This document shows positions 9,000-18,175 of a stretch of DNA of 64,000 bases, piece by piece. The stretch's first letter is position 1. Each line of letters starts with the position of its first letter. This stretch comes from an uncultured Paracoccaceae bacterium. GTDB taxonomy: Bacteria > Pseudomonadota > Alphaproteobacteria > Rhodobacterales > Rhodobacteraceae. The notes beneath the pieces were generated by a model. It was given only the letters and a program-made list of their open reading frames with translations. It made no database searches and was not told the DNA's origin. Location of the stretch: contig CANMIX010000008.1 in the NCBI GenBank assembly GCA_947497985.1, positions 156,349-220,348 of the forward strand, given 5' to 3'. The translations under genes were made by a program, and so were the position numbers.

Positions 9000-9989
9000 A
9001 TGTCCGTTCGCCTGTCGCTGGCACTGGAGGCAGGTGGTTTCGCCGTGCCTGCATCCGGCTCAGTTTTTGTGTTTCACCCAAGCGTCGATACCGATCTGTC
9101 GGCTTTGCCCAAGGATCAGGTGAAGATCATCCAACCTCTGCGCCCAGCCTACGAGCATTTCACAAGCTTGGGCTATGATTGTGCGCCGGTTTGGGACGGG
9201 GAAAGTACGGCTGTTGCGGCCGTGGTTTTTGCTACACGTGCCAAGGCACAGGGGCGTGATCTAATCGCACAAGCCGTGCGCGCCACCCAGGGGCCGGTGT
9301 TGATCGATGGGGCAAAAACGGATGGGATTGATTCGCTTTTGAAAGATTTGCGCAAGCTTGCTGCGCCATCCGCTCCGATTGCCAAAGCACATGGAAAGGT
9401 GTTTTGGATCGACGGCGGAGCAGTTTTGCCCAATTGGCGGGCAGAAGAATCAGCTTTGGTCGACGGATATTGCACTGCACCGGGTGTGTTTTCGGCTGAT
9501 GGCATTGATCCTGCATCTCGTTTGTTGGCAGAGGTCTTGCCGCAAAAATTGGGACGCCGTGTTGCCGATCTTGGGGCGGGATGGGGATTTCTGTCCAATC
9601 AGATCCTTGCGCGACAGGACGTGGAAACTGCGCACCTTGTAGAAGCGGATCACATTGCGCTGGACTGTGCACGCGTCAACGTCGACGACGCGCGGGCGCA
9701 GTTCCATTGGGCTGATGCCACTGGCTGGCAGTCTCCTGAGCCCTGTGATGCGGTGGTCATGAACCCACCGTTTCACACCGGTCGGGCGGCTGAGCCTGCG
9801 TTGGGGCAGGCCTTTATTCGCACCGCAGCCAAGGCGCTGACGCCTGGTGGGCACGTCTGGATGGTGGCCAATCGTCACCTCCCTTATGAGGTGACATTGG
9901 AGCAGTGTTTTGCCAAAGTGGAGGAAGTGGCGGGGGACAATCGGTTCAAAGTCCTACATGCGCACCGACCTCGGCGTAGTAAAACCTGA
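9000..9989 (+). CDS. RsmC-like class I SAM-dependent methyltransferase
   Basis: The 329-residue protein has two halves, as in RsmC. The C-terminal half carries the SAM-binding motif VADLGAGWGFLS and the catalytic NPPFHTG motif typical of N2-guanine methyltransferases. RsmC methylates G1207 of 16S rRNA, and RsmG-type alternatives lack NPPF. The start at 9000 is preceded by AAGGGAAAGGGG. A longer in-frame start inside clpS is unlikely. The rRNA target is inferred from the family. Confidence 0.8.
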   Translation: MSVRLSLALEAGGFAVPASGSVFVFHPSVDTDLSALPKDQVKIIQPLRPAYEHFTSLGYDCAPVWDGESTAVAAVVFATRAKAQGRDLIAQAVRATQGPVLIDGAKTDGIDSLLKDLRKLAAPSAPIAKAHGKVFWIDGGAVLPNWRAEESALVDGYCTAPGVFSADGIDPASRLLAEVLPQKLGRRVADLGAGWGFLSNQILARQDVETAHLVEADHIALDCARVNVDDARAQFHWADATGWQSPEPCDAVVMNPPFHTGRAAEPALGQAFIRTAAKALTPGGHVWMVANRHLPYEVTLEQCFAKVEEVAGDNRFKVLHAHRPRRSKT

Positions 9990-10065
9990 ATGTTCACTTG
10001 TGTTTGCAGTGCCGTGCTTCCTGTATAAAGTCGGCGAAAACCATGCACCATCTTAGAGGCACCTA

Positions 10066-10869
10066 ATGTCCTTTTCCATTTCAGGTAAAACCGCAATTGT
10101 GACAGGGGCCTCCAGTGGCATCGGTCTGGCCATCGGCAAGCAGTTTGCGGACGCTGGTGCCAACGTCATGTTTGCGGATGCAAATGAGGCCGCCTTGATT
10201 GCTGAGTTGGGCGAACCCAAGGACGAGGGCAACATCCGCTATTTTGCCGGCGATCTGCGGGAACGTCTGACAATCGCCAATCTGCTCTCGGCAACGATTG
10301 ATGCCTTCGATGACATTGATATCCTGGTCAATGGCGCGCGGCAGGTGGAACAAAGCGACGCTTTGGACCCCCAGGATGAATCTCTTGATCGCTTGTTGAA
10401 CCAGAATTTGTTGCCGACACTGCGGCTGTCGCAGCAGGTGGCGCGCCGGATGATCAAACAGGGCGAGGGGCGTGATGATGACGCGCCGCGTGGATCGATC
10501 GTGAACCTGTCCTCCATAGCCGCGCGCCGCACCCACCCGGAACTGCTGGCGTTCTCGATCGCCTCAGCCGCGCTGGACCAGATGACCCGTTCGCTGTCGG
10601 TGTCATTGGCCCCCCATCGCATCAGGGTCAATTCCATCGCATTTGGTTCGGTGATGAGCGCGTCTCTACAGTCAACGCTCAAGGAAAATCGCGATTTCCG
10701 CGACGATATTGAGGAACATACGCCATTGGGTCGCATTGCAGCGCCCAGTGAATTGACAGAAGCTGCGCAATATCTTGCCTCAGACGCATCGGGGTTCATG
10801 ACCGGCCAAGTCATGACGCTGGACGGGGGACGCACGCTGCTGGACCCGGTAGCGGCACCGGTTCACTGA
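10066..10869 (+). CDS. Short-chain dehydrogenase/reductase family protein, catalytic residues replaced
   Basis: The 267-residue protein has the SDR nucleotide-binding motif TGASSGIG at about 13-20 and an NAG-like motif (VNGARQ). The structural serine stretch is NLSSIA (S149/S150), and the C-terminus MTLDGGRT is typical of classical SDRs. The expected YxxxK pair reads F163-S-I-A-S167, so both the catalytic Tyr and Lys are missing. The fold is clear, but ordinary oxidoreductase activity is doubtful. It lies 39 bases before hemF on the same strand and may be co-transcribed with it. Confidence 0.82.
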   Translation: MSFSISGKTAIVTGASSGIGLAIGKQFADAGANVMFADANEAALIAELGEPKDEGNIRYFAGDLRERLTIANLLSATIDAFDDIDILVNGARQVEQSDALDPQDESLDRLLNQNLLPTLRLSQQVARRMIKQGEGRDDDAPRGSIVNLSSIAARRTHPELLAFSIASAALDQMTRSLSVSLAPHRIRVNSIAFGSVMSASLQSTLKENRDFRDDIEEHTPLGRIAAPSELTEAAQYLASDASGFMTGQVMTLDGGRTLLDPVAAPVH

Positions 10870-10908
10870 TCGCAATCTGCTTTTGCGTAGCACATAAACG
10901 GAACGACC

Positions 10909-11802
10909 ATGTCGACGGAAATGAACACTGAAAAACAACGCGCGTCTGCTTGGTTCAAGACCCTGCGCGATGACATTGTCGCTTCGTTTGAAGCACTTGA
11001 AACAAGCCATTCAGAAGGCCCGTTCAGCGAGATGGAGCCCGGCGCGTTTGAGGTCAGCGAGACCAAGCGCACATCGGATGACGGATCGGACGCCGGTGGC
11101 GGCTTGATGAGCGTCATGCGGGGCGGGCGCGTGTTTGAAAAGGTCGGCGTCAATATCTCAACCGTCTATGGGACCTTGGGCGAACGCGCGCAAAACGCAA
11201 TGGCGGCGCGCAAGGGCATTCCGGGCATGAAGGATGATCCGCGGTTCTGGGCCTCGGGCATTTCGCTGGTCGCGCATATGCGTAACCCCCATGTGCCTGC
11301 GGTTCATATGAATACGCGCATGTTCTGGACACCGCATGCCTGGTGGTTTGGCGGTGGCTCGGATCTGAATCCTTGTATCGAATATGACGCTGATACGGCA
11401 CATTTCCACGCCCAGCAAAAGGCTCACCTGGACCCACATGACACCGCGCTTTATCCCAAGTTAAAGGCTTGGGCAGACGAATATTTCTTTATCCCGCATC
11501 GTGGCCGTGCGCGTGGCGTTGGTGGGATCTTTATGGATGATCGCAACACCGGTGATTGGGAGGCTGACTTTACGCTAACCCAAGATATCGGTCGCGCCTT
11601 CCTGCCGGCCTACACACCGCTGGTGGAAAAACGCCGGGTTCAGGACTGCAATGAGGCGGATCGCGATGCACAGCTGATCCATCGCGGGCTCTATGCCGAA
11701 TACAACCTGGTCTATGATCGGGGCACCAAATTTGGTTTGGAAACCGGGCATGACGCCAATGCGGTTTTGATGAGCTTGCCGCCCTTGGCCAAATGGGTCT
11801 GA
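10909..11802 (+). CDS. hemF: Oxygen-dependent coproporphyrinogen III oxidase
   Basis: The 297-residue protein matches HemF in length and signature. Visible segments are SVMRGGRVFEKVGVN, VPAVHMNTRMF, WWFGGGSDLNP, YFFIPHRGRARGVGGIFMDD and EYNLVYDRGTKFGL. It converts coproporphyrinogen III to protoporphyrinogen IX by two oxygen-dependent decarboxylations in haem synthesis. HemC and HemE, two earlier enzymes of the pathway, are encoded 1-3 kb downstream. The ATG at 10909 is used, and a second ATG lies four codons later. Confidence 0.96.
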   Translation: MSTEMNTEKQRASAWFKTLRDDIVASFEALETSHSEGPFSEMEPGAFEVSETKRTSDDGSDAGGGLMSVMRGGRVFEKVGVNISTVYGTLGERAQNAMAARKGIPGMKDDPRFWASGISLVAHMRNPHVPAVHMNTRMFWTPHAWWFGGGSDLNPCIEYDADTAHFHAQQKAHLDPHDTALYPKLKAWADEYFFIPHRGRARGVGGIFMDDRNTGDWEADFTLTQDIGRAFLPAYTPLVEKRRVQDCNEADRDAQLIHRGLYAEYNLVYDRGTKFGLETGHDANAVLMSLPPLAKWV

Positions 11803-11908
11803 TCCGGGACCTGTCGGCGAATTGATGCCTTTTTGATGCGGCTTTGATCGACCCGACCTCTGGTGTTGCGTAGACTTGTTTCAATCAAAAAAGTTGGGGC
11901 AGGTCGCT

Positions 11909-12712
11909 ATGCGGTTCACGGTTGTTCTGTTGGTTTCTGTTTTTGCGCTTTTGTCGTGCGCTCAACCGGTTGTTAATCCAGCCCCCGGTGTTGGAATTGC
12001 CCCCACCGGAGCAGGGCAATCTGCACGATTGGTGACCTATCCGCGCTTCGGCGACAGTGACCCGGTCGAATGGGAACGCCGCAGCCCGCGCAGCTATCCG
12101 ATCCACGGCATTGATGTGTCGCGCTGGCAGGGTGATATTGACTGGAAACGGGCGCGCCGCGCTGGCGTGTCATTTGCCTTTCTAAAAGCGACCGAGGGCG
12201 GCGATGTTCGCGATCCGCAATTCAAATCCCACTGGCGCAATGCGAAGCGGGCTGGCGTACGACGCGGTGCCTATCACTATTTCTATTTTTGCCGATCGGC
12301 TGCCGAGCAAGCCCGCTGGTTCATCCGCAATGTCCCGCGTGATGTAAACGCATTACCACATGTGTTGGACATGGAATGGAACCATCAGTCGCGCACATGC
12401 CGCGCCCGTCCGTCCGGTACCAAAGTCCGGGCCGAGGCGCGCCGGTTCCTGAACATATTGGAACGCCACTACGGCAAACGGCCGGTTATCTATACCACGG
12501 TCGATTTCTTCCGCGAGACCGGGATCGGCGATCTTCCGGACACAGAATTCTGGCTGAGATCAGTGGCAGGCCACCCGAGCCAAGTTTATCCGGGGCAACG
12601 GTGGACCTTTTGGCAATATACCGGCACCGGGCAGGTGCCCGGGATTGTCGGAAATGTCGACATCAACGCCTTTGCAGGCACACCAGACCAGTGGCGGCAG
12701 TGGGGGAATTGA
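11909..12712 (+). CDS. Glycoside hydrolase family 25 (lysozyme-like) lipoprotein
   Basis: The 267-residue protein begins with a short signal peptide ending LLSC (Cys17), so it is probably a lipoprotein. The GH25 domain runs from about residue 60 to the end, with GIDVSRWQGDIDW at its first strand and LDMEWN supplying the catalytic Asp/Glu. GH25 enzymes cleave the MurNAc-GlcNAc bond of peptidoglycan. The start at 11909 follows GGGGCAGG. A TTG start at 11876 would place residues before the signal peptide. The gene converges on hemC with 16 bases between stops. Confidence 0.85.
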   Translation: MRFTVVLLVSVFALLSCAQPVVNPAPGVGIAPTGAGQSARLVTYPRFGDSDPVEWERRSPRSYPIHGIDVSRWQGDIDWKRARRAGVSFAFLKATEGGDVRDPQFKSHWRNAKRAGVRRGAYHYFYFCRSAAEQARWFIRNVPRDVNALPHVLDMEWNHQSRTCRARPSGTKVRAEARRFLNILERHYGKRPVIYTTVDFFRETGIGDLPDTEFWLRSVAGHPSQVYPGQRWTFWQYTGTGQVPGIVGNVDINAFAGTPDQWRQWGN

Positions 12713-12728
12713 CGGCGAGACTGACGCT

Positions 12729-13685
12729 TTAGCGCCAGTCAAAGAACCCGTCACCCGCCCGGGCGAGCAAGTCTTGCGCCATTGCTTTGCCAAGAGCTGC
12801 GGCATCCGACACATCACCTGTGAGCGTGGCGTCGATTGCTTCGGACCCGTCGGGGCGCAGCACTTGGCCGCGCAAAGATAGCGTAGCGCCCTCCACCGTT
12901 GCCAGTCCTGCAATCGGAGTCTCACACGACCCGTCCAAACCTGCCAAAAGCGTACGTTCTGCTGCCATGCGCTGGGCGGTCTCTTGGTGGTGGATGGCCT
13001 CCAGCAGCGCTGCGGCACGTGAATCATTCTGGCGGCGCTCAATCCCGATTGCACCTTGGGCGATGGCGGGCAACATGTCGTCGACCTCTACCGGTGTGGC
13101 GGGGACGTCTTCCATCGCCAACCGGTTCAGGCCGGCCTGGGCCAGGAAGGTACAACTGGCGACACCGTCGGCCAGCTTTTTCAGACGGGTTTGGACGTTG
13201 CCGCGGAATTCAACAACCTTGAGGTCCGCCCTTTTGTTGAGCAGTTGCGCCCGTCGACGCAGCGATGATGTCCCAACCACCGCGCCCTCCGGCAGATCGG
13301 CAATTGCGGCGAAACTGGGGGACACAAAGGCATCGCGCACATCTTCACGCGGCAGAAATACATCCAGGATCAAGCCCTGTGGTTGCTCAACCGGCATGTC
13401 TTTGGACGAGTGCACCGCGATGTCGATGTCACCGGCCAGCATGGCCTCTTCGATTTCTTTAGTGAACAGACCCTTGTTGCCAATCTCTTTCAGCGGACGG
13501 TCCGCATCAATCATGGCGCGATTGTCACCGGTGGTTTTGATCACCACCACTTCAAAGCCACCTTCTGGCAGGTCAAACGCTGCCATCAAACGCGCCCGCG
13601 TCTCATACGCCTGGGCCAGCGCCAAGGGCGAGCCACGGGTGCCGATTTTCAGGGGTGAAGCGGGGGAGGGCAGGGTCAGTGTCAT
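12729..13685 (-). CDS. hemC: Porphobilinogen deaminase (hydroxymethylbilane synthase)
   Basis: The 318-residue product begins with IGTRGSPLALAQ and contains SSKDMP, VGTSSLRRRAQL and the cofactor-binding cysteine in LAGLDGSCETPIAG. HemC joins four porphobilinogens to hydroxymethylbilane using a covalently bound dipyrromethane. The start at 13685 (MTLTLPSPASPLKIGTRG) is preferred over 13721, which adds residues unlike the family. It is divergent from hemE, with 111 bp between starts. Confidence 0.96.
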   Translation of the reverse strand: MTLTLPSPASPLKIGTRGSPLALAQAYETRARLMAAFDLPEGGFEVVVIKTTGDNRAMIDADRPLKEIGNKGLFTKEIEEAMLAGDIDIAVHSSKDMPVEQPQGLILDVFLPREDVRDAFVSPSFAAIADLPEGAVVGTSSLRRRAQLLNKRADLKVVEFRGNVQTRLKKLADGVASCTFLAQAGLNRLAMEDVPATPVEVDDMLPAIAQGAIGIERRQNDSRAAALLEAIHHQETAQRMAAERTLLAGLDGSCETPIAGLATVEGATLSLRGQVLRPDGSEAIDATLTGDVSDAAALGKAMAQDLLARAGDGFFDWR

Positions 13686-13796
13686 GACAAAAGCAATAAT
13701 CGCGGCGATTTGCCATGGCAAGCGCCCGTCCTGCTCCCCTTGACAATTTGCCGCTGACAGCGGACCTCAAGGGGACGCGAAAGTGAGGAAGTTCCG

Positions 13797-14846
13797 ATGG
13801 CCGAACAAAAGATACTGCTCCGCGCCTTGGCAGGCGAAACCCAAGCGGTGCCACCAATCTGGATGATGCGGCAAGCTGGGCGCTATTTGCCAGAGTATAA
13901 AGCAACCCGTGCTCAGGCCGGGGATTTCCTGTCGTTGTGCTACAACCCGGATCTTGCCGCCGAAGTGACATTGCAGCCAATCCGCCGTTACGGGTTTGAT
14001 GCGGCGATCCTGTTTGCGGATATTTTGCTGATCCCGCAGGCTCTGGGTGCGGATCTTTGGTTTGTGACCGGCGAAGGTCCACGTCTGTCAACGCTGACTT
14101 CGCAAGCGGACTTCGACAAGCTTGGCAGTGTCGACAACATCCACGAGACGCTGAACCCGATCTATGAGACCGTTAAGATCCTGTCGCGTGAACTGCCATC
14201 CGAAACCACGTTGATTGGTTTCGCAGGGGCGCCGTGGACCGTTGCGACCTATATGATTGCAGGTCGCGGGACACCCGACCAAGGCCCGGCGCATGCGTTG
14301 ATGCAGGAAAACCCGGCGGTGTTTGAAGCGTTGCTTGCACGGATCACCGCTGCCACAATCGAATATCTGTCGATGCAGATCGACGCCGGGGCTGAAGTTG
14401 TCAAAATCTTCGACAGCTGGGCCGGGTCGCTCAAGGGCGATACCTTCCAGAAATACGCGCTGGAGCCCTGCCGCCAGATCGCAGCAGCGTTGAAAGAACG
14501 CCATCCTGATGTGCCAATCATTGGCTTCCCACGCGAAGCGGGTGAGAAATACGTCGGCTTTGCCAAGGCCACAGGCGTGGATTGTGTCGCGCTCGACAAT
14601 TCGGTGGATCCGGAATGGGCCGCCGCGCATGTTCAAGTTGATGGTTGTGTTCAAGGCAACCTTGCCTCGCGCCACATGGTGACCGGTGGGCAAGAATTGG
14701 TGGACGATACGCGGCGCATCGTGCGTGCATTTGGTAAAGGGGCACATATCTTTAATCTGGGTCACGGGATTACACCGGATGCGGATCCAGACAATGTGCA
14801 GTTGATGATCGACACAGTTCGCGAAACTGTGGCCGCAGCGGAGTAG
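13797..14846 (+). CDS. hemE: Uroporphyrinogen decarboxylase
   Basis: The 349-residue protein has the UroD N-terminal signature [16 protein letters not shown] and the second signature [14 protein letters not shown]. HemE removes four acetate carboxyls from uroporphyrinogen III to make coproporphyrinogen III, the HemF substrate. The ATG at 13797 has GAGGAA upstream. The intergenic region to hemC contains the short palindrome CCGCTG-A-CAGCGG (13751-13763). Confidence 0.96.
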   Translation: MAEQKILLRALAGETQAVPPIWMMRQAGRYLPEYKATRAQAGDFLSLCYNPDLAAEVTLQPIRRYGFDAAILFADILLIPQALGADLWFVTGEGPRLSTLTSQADFDKLGSVDNIHETLNPIYETVKILSRELPSETTLIGFAGAPWTVATYMIAGRGTPDQGPAHALMQENPAVFEALLARITAATIEYLSMQIDAGAEVVKIFDSWAGSLKGDTFQKYALEPCRQIAAALKERHPDVPIIGFPREAGEKYVGFAKATGVDCVALDNSVDPEWAAAHVQVDGCVQGNLASRHMVTGGQELVDDTRRIVRAFGKGAHIFNLGHGITPDADPDNVQLMIDTVRETVAAAE

Positions 14847-14852
14847 TTGACA

Positions 14853-15026
14853 ATGGACTACGGAAAATCAGGTGCCCCGAAACTGGGTGGGAACAGACCT
14901 CGCCATAACAGTCAGGACGCAAAAGGTGCGCCCAAGGGGCTAAAAGCTGGCAACGACAAAAAGGCAACGCTTTTGAAGCGGATGCAGGCCGCCGCAGCTC
15001 GAAATTCGGTAGCAAAACCCAAGTAA
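14853..15026 (+). CDS. Small basic protein of unknown function downstream of hemE
   Basis: The 57-codon ORF (MDYGKSGAPKLGGNRPRH...) is rich in Lys, Arg, Gly and Ala and has no membrane segment. Its ATG lies 6 bases after the hemE stop, and GGAG inside the end of hemE can act as its ribosome site, so translation may be coupled. The low-complexity basic sequence suggests nucleic-acid or ribosome binding, but that is only a guess from composition. I do not recognise a named family. Confidence 0.55.
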   Translation: MDYGKSGAPKLGGNRPRHNSQDAKGAPKGLKAGNDKKATLLKRMQAAAARNSVAKPK

Positions 15027-15142
15027 GTGTTTGCGCTCGTGGGTGTTTCTCACAACGGTGCAAGGCGGTGGTCCTCGAGGCGGTCACCGCGTGTAACTTG
15101 TCCCGGAATGTGACATCGGAACATGGAAGGTCAGTCCTGAAA

Positions 15143-15162
15143 TGCAATCCTGCAGGATTGCA
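15143..15162. promoter_or_regulatory. Perfect 20-bp palindrome upstream of the ABC exporter
   Basis: TGCAATCCTG is followed directly by its exact reverse complement, with no spacer. It lies 86 bases before the ABC transporter start, inside a 222-bp gap that otherwise holds nothing recognisable. A contiguous dyad of this size is typical of an operator for a dimeric regulator. The regulator is unknown. Confidence 0.6.
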
Positions 15163-15248
15163 CAGATAACTGCGCGATCAGGCCTGTGGTGCGCGCAGTC
15201 ACAAGTGGATAGGGTCACCGCGATCAAACATTTGTGAACGGAGGCCAC

Positions 15249-16184
15249 ATGCCTGCCATCCTCTCCATCAGAGATGTGCGCAAAGCCTATGAAAACGGCT
15301 TTGAAGCGCTCAAACGTGTGAACCTGGAAATTGAACAGGGTGAAATCCTTGCGCTTCTAGGACCCAATGGCGCCGGGAAGACCACACTTATTTCAACTAT
15401 TTGCGGCATTACTTTGCCAACCGAAGGTCAAATCACGGTTGGCGGATTTGATACACAGGCGGACTTTCGGTCTGCGCGAAACCTCATTGGCTTGGTTCCG
15501 CAAGAAATCAATCTGGAACCTTTTGAGACGGTGCTGAACACGGTGCGTTTCTCACGAGGGTTGTTTGGGAAACCACGCAATGACGCGCTGATCGAAGATA
15601 TCCTGAAGAAACTATCACTTTGGGATAAACGCCAGGCGCGGATCAGTGAATTGTCCGGCGGTATGAAACGCCGGGTGCTGATCGCCAAAGCGTTGAGCCA
15701 TGAACCAAAGGTGCTGTTTTTGGATGAACCCACCGCTGGGGTTGATGTCGAGCTGCGCAAGGACATGTGGGAGGTTGTTGCCGAGTTGAAGGCCGCAGGT
15801 GTCACCATCATCCTAACCACCCACTACATCGAAGAAGCCGAAGCTATTGCAGACCGTATCGGTGTCATCCGACGAGGCGAGATCTTGTTGGTGGAAGACA
15901 AGCAGACCTTGATGGCGCAGATGGGGCAAAAGATACTGGAGGTGCAATTGACCGGGCCGGTGACCGAGGTCCCTGCGTCGCTTGCCGCTTATGATCTGAG
16001 CCTCGGAGACGACGGGAGATCGTTGGTCTACAGCTATGACACCCAAGGAGAACGCACCGGGATCACAGCCCTGCTGAATGCCATCGCGCAGGCAGGTTTG
16101 GTCCTGGCAGACGTGCAGACACGACAAAGCAGTCTCGAAGAAATTTTTGTCGGGCTGGTCCAAGAAGAGGAGAAAGTGGCATGA
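15249..16184 (+). CDS. ABC transporter ATP-binding protein (ABC-2 exporter, YadG-like)
   Basis: The 311-residue protein has Walker A (GPNGAGKTT), the signature LSGGMKRR, Walker B (VLFLDEP) and the switch His in TTHYIEEAE. The C-terminal extension after about residue 220 is typical of the YadG/DrrA exporter class. The start at 15249 follows GGAGG; a GTG at 15234 is less likely. Its end overlaps the permease start by 4 bases, so the two form one exporter. The substrate is not evident. Confidence 0.9.
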   Translation: MPAILSIRDVRKAYENGFEALKRVNLEIEQGEILALLGPNGAGKTTLISTICGITLPTEGQITVGGFDTQADFRSARNLIGLVPQEINLEPFETVLNTVRFSRGLFGKPRNDALIEDILKKLSLWDKRQARISELSGGMKRRVLIAKALSHEPKVLFLDEPTAGVDVELRKDMWEVVAELKAAGVTIILTTHYIEEAEAIADRIGVIRRGEILLVEDKQTLMAQMGQKILEVQLTGPVTEVPASLAAYDLSLGDDGRSLVYSYDTQGERTGITALLNAIAQAGLVLADVQTRQSSLEEIFVGLVQEEEKVA

Positions 16185-16942
16185 ATTGGCACGGTGTACT
16201 TGCGATTTATCGCTTTGAAATGGCTCGGTTCTGGCGCACGCTTTTGCAAAGCTTTCTGTCACCGGTTCTGTCGACGTCGCTCTATTTTGTGGTGTTTGGA
16301 TCAGCCATTGGCAGCCGAATCCAAGAGGTCGAGGGGATCCAATATGGCGCCTTTATTGTGCCCGGGCTGATCATGCTAAGCGTGATGACGCAAGGCATCT
16401 CGAACGCGTCCTTTGGGATCTATTTTCCGAAGTTTCTGGGCACGATTTATGAGCTGCTGTCCGCGCCGGTGGATCACCGCGAGATCGTTCTGGGCTATGT
16501 GGGAGCGGCCGCGACCAAATCCATGTTTATCGGGGTTGTGATTCTGGCAACGGCGGCCTTGTTCGTGGATCTGCCGGTTGCCCATCCGGGCGCGATGATC
16601 CTATTTATGGTGCTGACCAGCCTCAGTTTTGCGTTGATGGGCTTTATCATTGGGATCTGGGCACGCAGTTTTGAGCAGCTTCAATTGGTTCCACTGCTGG
16701 TGGTCACGCCCTTAGTCTTCTTGGGAGGTGCGTTTTACTCCATATCGATGCTGCCGCCGATCTGGCAAAGCGTGACGTTGTTTAACCCAGTGGTCTATTT
16801 GATTTCGGGGTTTCGCTGGTCGTTCTTTGGCGCGGCGGATGTGCCGGTTCTGTTCAGTCTGATCGCGATCAGCGGCTTTACTGTGCTGTGCCTTGCAGTG
16901 ATTGCCTGGATCTTCAAATCAGGCTGGCGGATCCGGTCCTAA
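16181..16942 (+). CDS. ABC-2 type transporter permease (YadH-like)
   Basis: The 253-residue protein has six predicted membrane segments of the ABC-2 permease family. These include [16 protein letters not shown] near the N-terminus and [17 protein letters not shown] before the last helices. It pairs with the ATPase encoded immediately upstream (ATGA overlap) to form a homodimeric inner-membrane exporter. A hairpin terminator follows 21 bases later. Confidence 0.9.
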   Translation: MNWHGVLAIYRFEMARFWRTLLQSFLSPVLSTSLYFVVFGSAIGSRIQEVEGIQYGAFIVPGLIMLSVMTQGISNASFGIYFPKFLGTIYELLSAPVDHREIVLGYVGAAATKSMFIGVVILATAALFVDLPVAHPGAMILFMVLTSLSFALMGFIIGIWARSFEQLQLVPLLVVTPLVFLGGAFYSISMLPPIWQSVTLFNPVVYLISGFRWSFFGAADVPVLFSLIAISGFTVLCLAVIAWIFKSGWRIRS

Positions 16943-16962
16943 TCTGTTGTCGCATCGATCAG

Positions 16963-16991
16963 ACCGGGCGGCGTGTTCTCCCGCCCGGTTT
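16963..16991 (+). terminator. Hairpin terminator after the ABC exporter
   Basis: The 9-bp stem ACCGGGCGG / CCGCCCGGT (16963-16971 and 16981-16989) has a 9-base loop and only a short T run. It is probably a rho-independent or assisted terminator. The remaining 210 bases before the peptidase gene hold nothing I recognise. Confidence 0.55.
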
Positions 16992-17202
16992 ACACAGCTC
17001 AAGAGCTGCAAAACCCGTTGGGCTTAGCGCCGTGCTGACGCACGGCGGAGCAATGGGCGCAATCGGTGCTACAACCGAAGGACGTGATTTGTGGGCCAAG
17101 CGTTGCAGGAATGTCCCGCCATGTCAGGCAATTTACGAAACTGGTGAGTTTTGATCCTGTCGTAGCCTTGTTTCATGGGGCCGGGCTGTCTACATCGGCC
17201 CA

Positions 17203-18000
17203 ATGAGATTGAAGCTGCCTTTCAAAAAGAAGCCCCCATTGGTGGCTGTTGTTCGTCTGTCTGGCGCCATTGGCGGCGCAGGACGGGGCACGTTGAACGA
17301 TGCGAGCCTGGCCGGTGTCTTGGAAAAAGCCTTTCGCAAAGGCAAGCCCAAGGCCGTCGCGTTGCAAATCAATTCACCTGGTGGATCTCCAGTCCAAAGT
17401 TCACTGATTGGGGCGCGCATACGGCGTCTTTCTGAAGAACTGGACGTTCCGGTTTATGCTTTCGTCGAAGATGTTGCGGCATCAGGCGGGTATTGGCTGG
17501 CGGCGGCAGCGGATGAAATCTGGGCTGATGAGGCTTCGGTTGTCGGTTCCATTGGCGTGATCTCGGCCGGATTTGGCGCACATGTTTTCCTGGCGCGCCA
17601 GGGCATCGAACGCCGGGTTCATACCGCCGGGAAAAGCAAGTCCATGATGGATCCGTTCCGCCCGGAAAAAGAAGAGGACGTCGCCCGGCTCAAGAGCCTG
17701 TTGGATGACATTCACACCACATTCATCGACCACGTCAAAACCCGCCGGGGCGATAAGCTTGCACCGGGCGCAGATCTGTTTACCGGCGAAGTTTGGCTGG
17801 CAAAACGCGCCAAGGATTTGGGGTTGATTGATGGTATCGGCCATCTGAAACCTCAGATGCAGGAACGTTTTGGGAAGAAGACCCGGTTTCGCGTGCACGG
17901 TATCCGCCGACCATTACTCAGTCGCCTTGGCATGCGGGTGGTTGAGGATGCGCTGACCCAGATCGAGGAGCGCGCGTCATTTGCGCGTTTCGGCCTCTGA
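17203..18000 (+). CDS. S49-family serine peptidase (SppA/SohB-like)
   Basis: The 265-residue protein has the S49 core. There is an oxyanion region INSPGGSPVQSS, then VEDVAASGGYWLAAAADEIWA containing the nucleophilic Ser, and SVVGSIGVIS. A Lys in the downstream AGKSKSMMDPFRP segment is the likely general base. Family members cleave signal peptides or membrane-protein fragments. This short form has no obvious N-terminal membrane anchor, which is unusual for SppA. It is the first gene of an operon with the zinc-ribbon protein and the antiporter. Confidence 0.88.
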   Translation: MRLKLPFKKKPPLVAVVRLSGAIGGAGRGTLNDASLAGVLEKAFRKGKPKAVALQINSPGGSPVQSSLIGARIRRLSEELDVPVYAFVEDVAASGGYWLAAAADEIWADEASVVGSIGVISAGFGAHVFLARQGIERRVHTAGKSKSMMDPFRPEKEEDVARLKSLLDDIHTTFIDHVKTRRGDKLAPGADLFTGEVWLAKRAKDLGLIDGIGHLKPQMQERFGKKTRFRVHGIRRPLLSRLGMRVVEDALTQIEERASFARFGL

Positions 18001-18001
18001 G

Positions 18002-18175
18002 GTGCTGTCAAAGATTGTCGCCCTCTTTTTGGTTGTCATGGCCGGTCTTGCCATGTTCGGAAAACTGCGTCTTCCGGGCAAAGGCAAGCTGTCATCGACG
18101 CGTTGTTCACAATGTGGGCGGTTTAAAATAGGCAAAGGCCCCTGCGGCTGTAAAGATGGAGGACGTGGCACATGA
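18002..18175 (+). CDS. Small membrane protein with C-terminal zinc-ribbon-like cysteines
   Basis: The 57-codon ORF starts with GTG at 18002, one base after the peptidase stop. An in-frame TTG at 17981 is an alternative. It has one hydrophobic helix (about residues 3-22) and then RCSQCGRFKIGKGPCGC, a C-x2-C...C-x-C arrangement that can bind zinc. Its stop overlaps the antiporter start (ATGA), so all three genes are tightly coupled. The function is unknown. Confidence 0.65.
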   Translation: MLSKIVALFLVVMAGLAMFGKLRLPGKGKLSSTRCSQCGRFKIGKGPCGCKDGGRGT

